This document shows, one piece after another, positions 62,899 to 64,000 of a stretch of DNA of 64,000 nucleotides. How positions within the stretch are numbered: the stretch's first letter is position 1; every line of letters begins with the position of its first letter. The notes beneath the pieces were generated by a model that was not told where the DNA came from, made no database searches, and was given only the letters and a program-made list of their open reading frames with translations. This DNA is from Thermococcus eurythermalis (GTDB taxonomy: Archaea > Methanobacteriota_B > Thermococci > Thermococcales > Thermococcaceae), in the NCBI RefSeq assembly GCF_000769655.1, contig NZ_CP008887.1, positions 868,001 to 932,000 of the forward strand, written 5' to 3'. A program made the position numbers and the translations under genes.

Positions 62899-63954
62899 CT
62901 AAACCGCCTGGGTGTCCAACTGAATCCGGTTATATTTTGATAGTATCTCCTTGACATTGTCAATGGGCAAAGCGTACCTCACGTGTCCGTTGCCCTCAAC
63001 CGTTCTCGCCTGGAGAAGCGCGTTGATTATGGCCTCCTCAGTCGCCTCGGCGGTTGCCTTGAAGAGCCTGCTGAGGGCGTTGTCGGGCAGGAAACTGAGC
63101 AGGTGGGGCTCTTTATCCAGCGGGGCCGTCTGCGCCGTTGAGAAGGCAAGGACTACGTCCCCGCTCCCGTGGTACGCGTAGCCGCCGGTTCTCGCGAGGC
63201 CGACAACTGCCCTTTTCGCGACCCTCTTCAGCCCCCTCGCGGTCAGGGGCGCGTCCGTTGCCACCACCATCGAGATGCTGCCCTTCGCGGAGGGCCCCCT
63301 TCCGGGGTAGTCCTTCAGCTCAAGGCCGACGGGGACGCCGGCTATTGTGAGGTCTTCCCTCCTGCCGAAGTTCGCCAGGACGAGCGACGCGACCGTGTAC
63401 TCCTCGCCGCCGATTTCGACGACCCGTGAGGAAGAGCCTATTCCGCCCTTGAACTCGAAGGCGCTCATTCCGGTTCCAGCACCAACGGCACCTTCCTCAA
63501 AGTCAAGGCTCGCGTTTTTGACGGCCTCGAAGTAGTGCTCCTCCCTGACGGCCATCTTCCTGATGTTGTTGAGGTAGGAGTCGTTGCACTCCATCACGAC
63601 CGGAGAGACGCTCTTCAGGTCTGGGTTGAGCTCAATCATGTGCTTTACCATCGCGCTTGCGACCGTGTAGACGCTCAGCGTGTTGGTTAGGGCTATCGGC
63701 GTCTCAATGTAGCCGAGCTCATCGACCTGGACGAAGCCTATTGGCTTTGAGAAGCCGTTCATGACGAAGGTCGAGGCAAAGAGCTTTTCCTTGAAGGGGT
63801 TCTTCACCGGCGGGAGCAGGACAGTAACCCCAGTCCTCACGTCGTCGCCCTCGATGAGGGTTACGTGGCCGACCCTGACTCCCAGGTCGGCTATCGAGTT
63901 CCTCTTTCCGTGCTCGAAAACGCCTATCTTTATGCCCAGCTCCGGGGCCTTCAT
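62899..63954 (-). CDS. P1 (DmpA/BapA-type, S58) aminopeptidase
   Basis: 351 residues. N-terminal block NSIADLGVRVGHVTLIEGDDVRTGVTVLLPP, then FVQVDELGYIETPIALTNTLSV, VMECNDSYLNNIR, and the self-cleavage site GGIGSSSR near residue 170, where the nucleophilic Ser of the beta chain is exposed after autoprocessing. The C-terminal part has FSTAQ and LFKATAEATEEAIINALLQA. Ntn-type aminopeptidase; exact substrate (D-amino acid or beta-peptide) unknown. Confidence 0.93.
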   Translation of the reverse strand: MKAPELGIKIGVFEHGKRNSIADLGVRVGHVTLIEGDDVRTGVTVLLPPVKNPFKEKLFASTFVMNGFSKPIGFVQVDELGYIETPIALTNTLSVYTVASAMVKHMIELNPDLKSVSPVVMECNDSYLNNIRKMAVREEHYFEAVKNASLDFEEGAVGAGTGMSAFEFKGGIGSSSRVVEIGGEEYTVASLVLANFGRREDLTIAGVPVGLELKDYPGRGPSAKGSISMVVATDAPLTARGLKRVAKRAVVGLARTGGYAYHGSGDVVLAFSTAQTAPLDKEPHLLSFLPDNALSRLFKATAEATEEAIINALLQARTVEGNGHVRYALPIDNVKEILSKYNRIQLDTQAV

Positions 63955-64000
63955 GGTATCACCGGTGATAAATTGTATGCCGGGCTTAACAACCTTGCCC

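Noticed and set aside
63957-63970. TATCACCGGTGATA palindrome before the P1 peptidase, like the glycolytic TGM motif
   Set aside because: TGM needs five bases between TATCAC and GTGATA; here there are two. One half is simply the ribosome binding site GGTGATA of the gene.

Overview
The window is chromosomal DNA of a hyperthermophilic euryarchaeon of the order Thermococcales, most likely Thermococcus. The signs are short leaders with GGTG-type ribosome binding sites, TATA/BRE promoters, many overlapping or abutting genes, the archaeal exosome superoperon (proteasome alpha, SBDS, Rrp4, Rrp41, Rrp42), a GINS-MCM-aIF2beta cluster, a family B DNA polymerase with an intein, DUF257 proteins and a TnpB element. 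No rRNA, tRNA or CRISPR array was seen. The species was not determined.

Layout: 1-4100 holds a three-gene flavin/iron-sulfur oxidoreductase operon on the minus strand (NuoE-like, NuoF-like, GltD-like), matching the subunit make-up of NfnABC/Bfu-type electron-bifurcating enzymes. Its promoter has a double GTT-n3-AAC site matching the extended SurR motif. Diverging from it, 4131-4885 is the wreck of a cytosolic sulfhydrogenase operon, in which the beta-subunit remnant runs directly into the alpha-subunit C-terminus. Then come a DUF257 pair, a translation-factor-like beta barrel, a TIM-barrel hydrolase, RtcA, and a phosphodiesterase operon. 10774-16689 is a replication/translation block: Gins23, MCM (interrupted by two inteins) and aIF2beta. 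16812-20380 encodes a complete sodium-pumping methylmalonyl-CoA-type decarboxylase (alpha, delta, biotin carrier, beta).

20728-30261 is housekeeping: a CBS protein, homoserine dehydrogenase, ASCH and ZPR1 proteins, SepF, the exosome/proteasome superoperon, HIT and MazG. IorA (30349-32253) is followed not by iorB but by an AT-rich island (about 32270-34670) with a DUF4855-like protein and a glycosylated, membrane-anchored surface protein. The island ends abruptly inside a broken toxin-antitoxin locus. 34991-49117 is a mixed set: a DUF4152 nuclease candidate, nicotinamidase, a hotdog thioesterase, a PadR-MFS operon with a tandem operator, asparaginase, a RecJ-like protein, a chemoreceptor, a DUF2391/TOPRIM pair and a HAD hydrolase.

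49131-64000 holds PolB (one intein) with a small UPF0175-like partner, an m5C RNA methyltransferase, AMMECR1, a thiamine-binding-like protein, a DUF373 membrane protein with a coiled-coil partner, a TnpB element broken by one nonsense codon, endonuclease IV, a two-gene regulator operon headed by a 24-bp perfect palindrome, a B12/radical SAM protein and a P1 peptidase.

The most notable signals are the extended SurR site next to a decayed hydrogenase, the 24-bp palindrome at 61128-61151, the PadR tandem operator, the island/dead toxin-antitoxin junction, and the TnpB element end that supplies a neighbour's stop codon.
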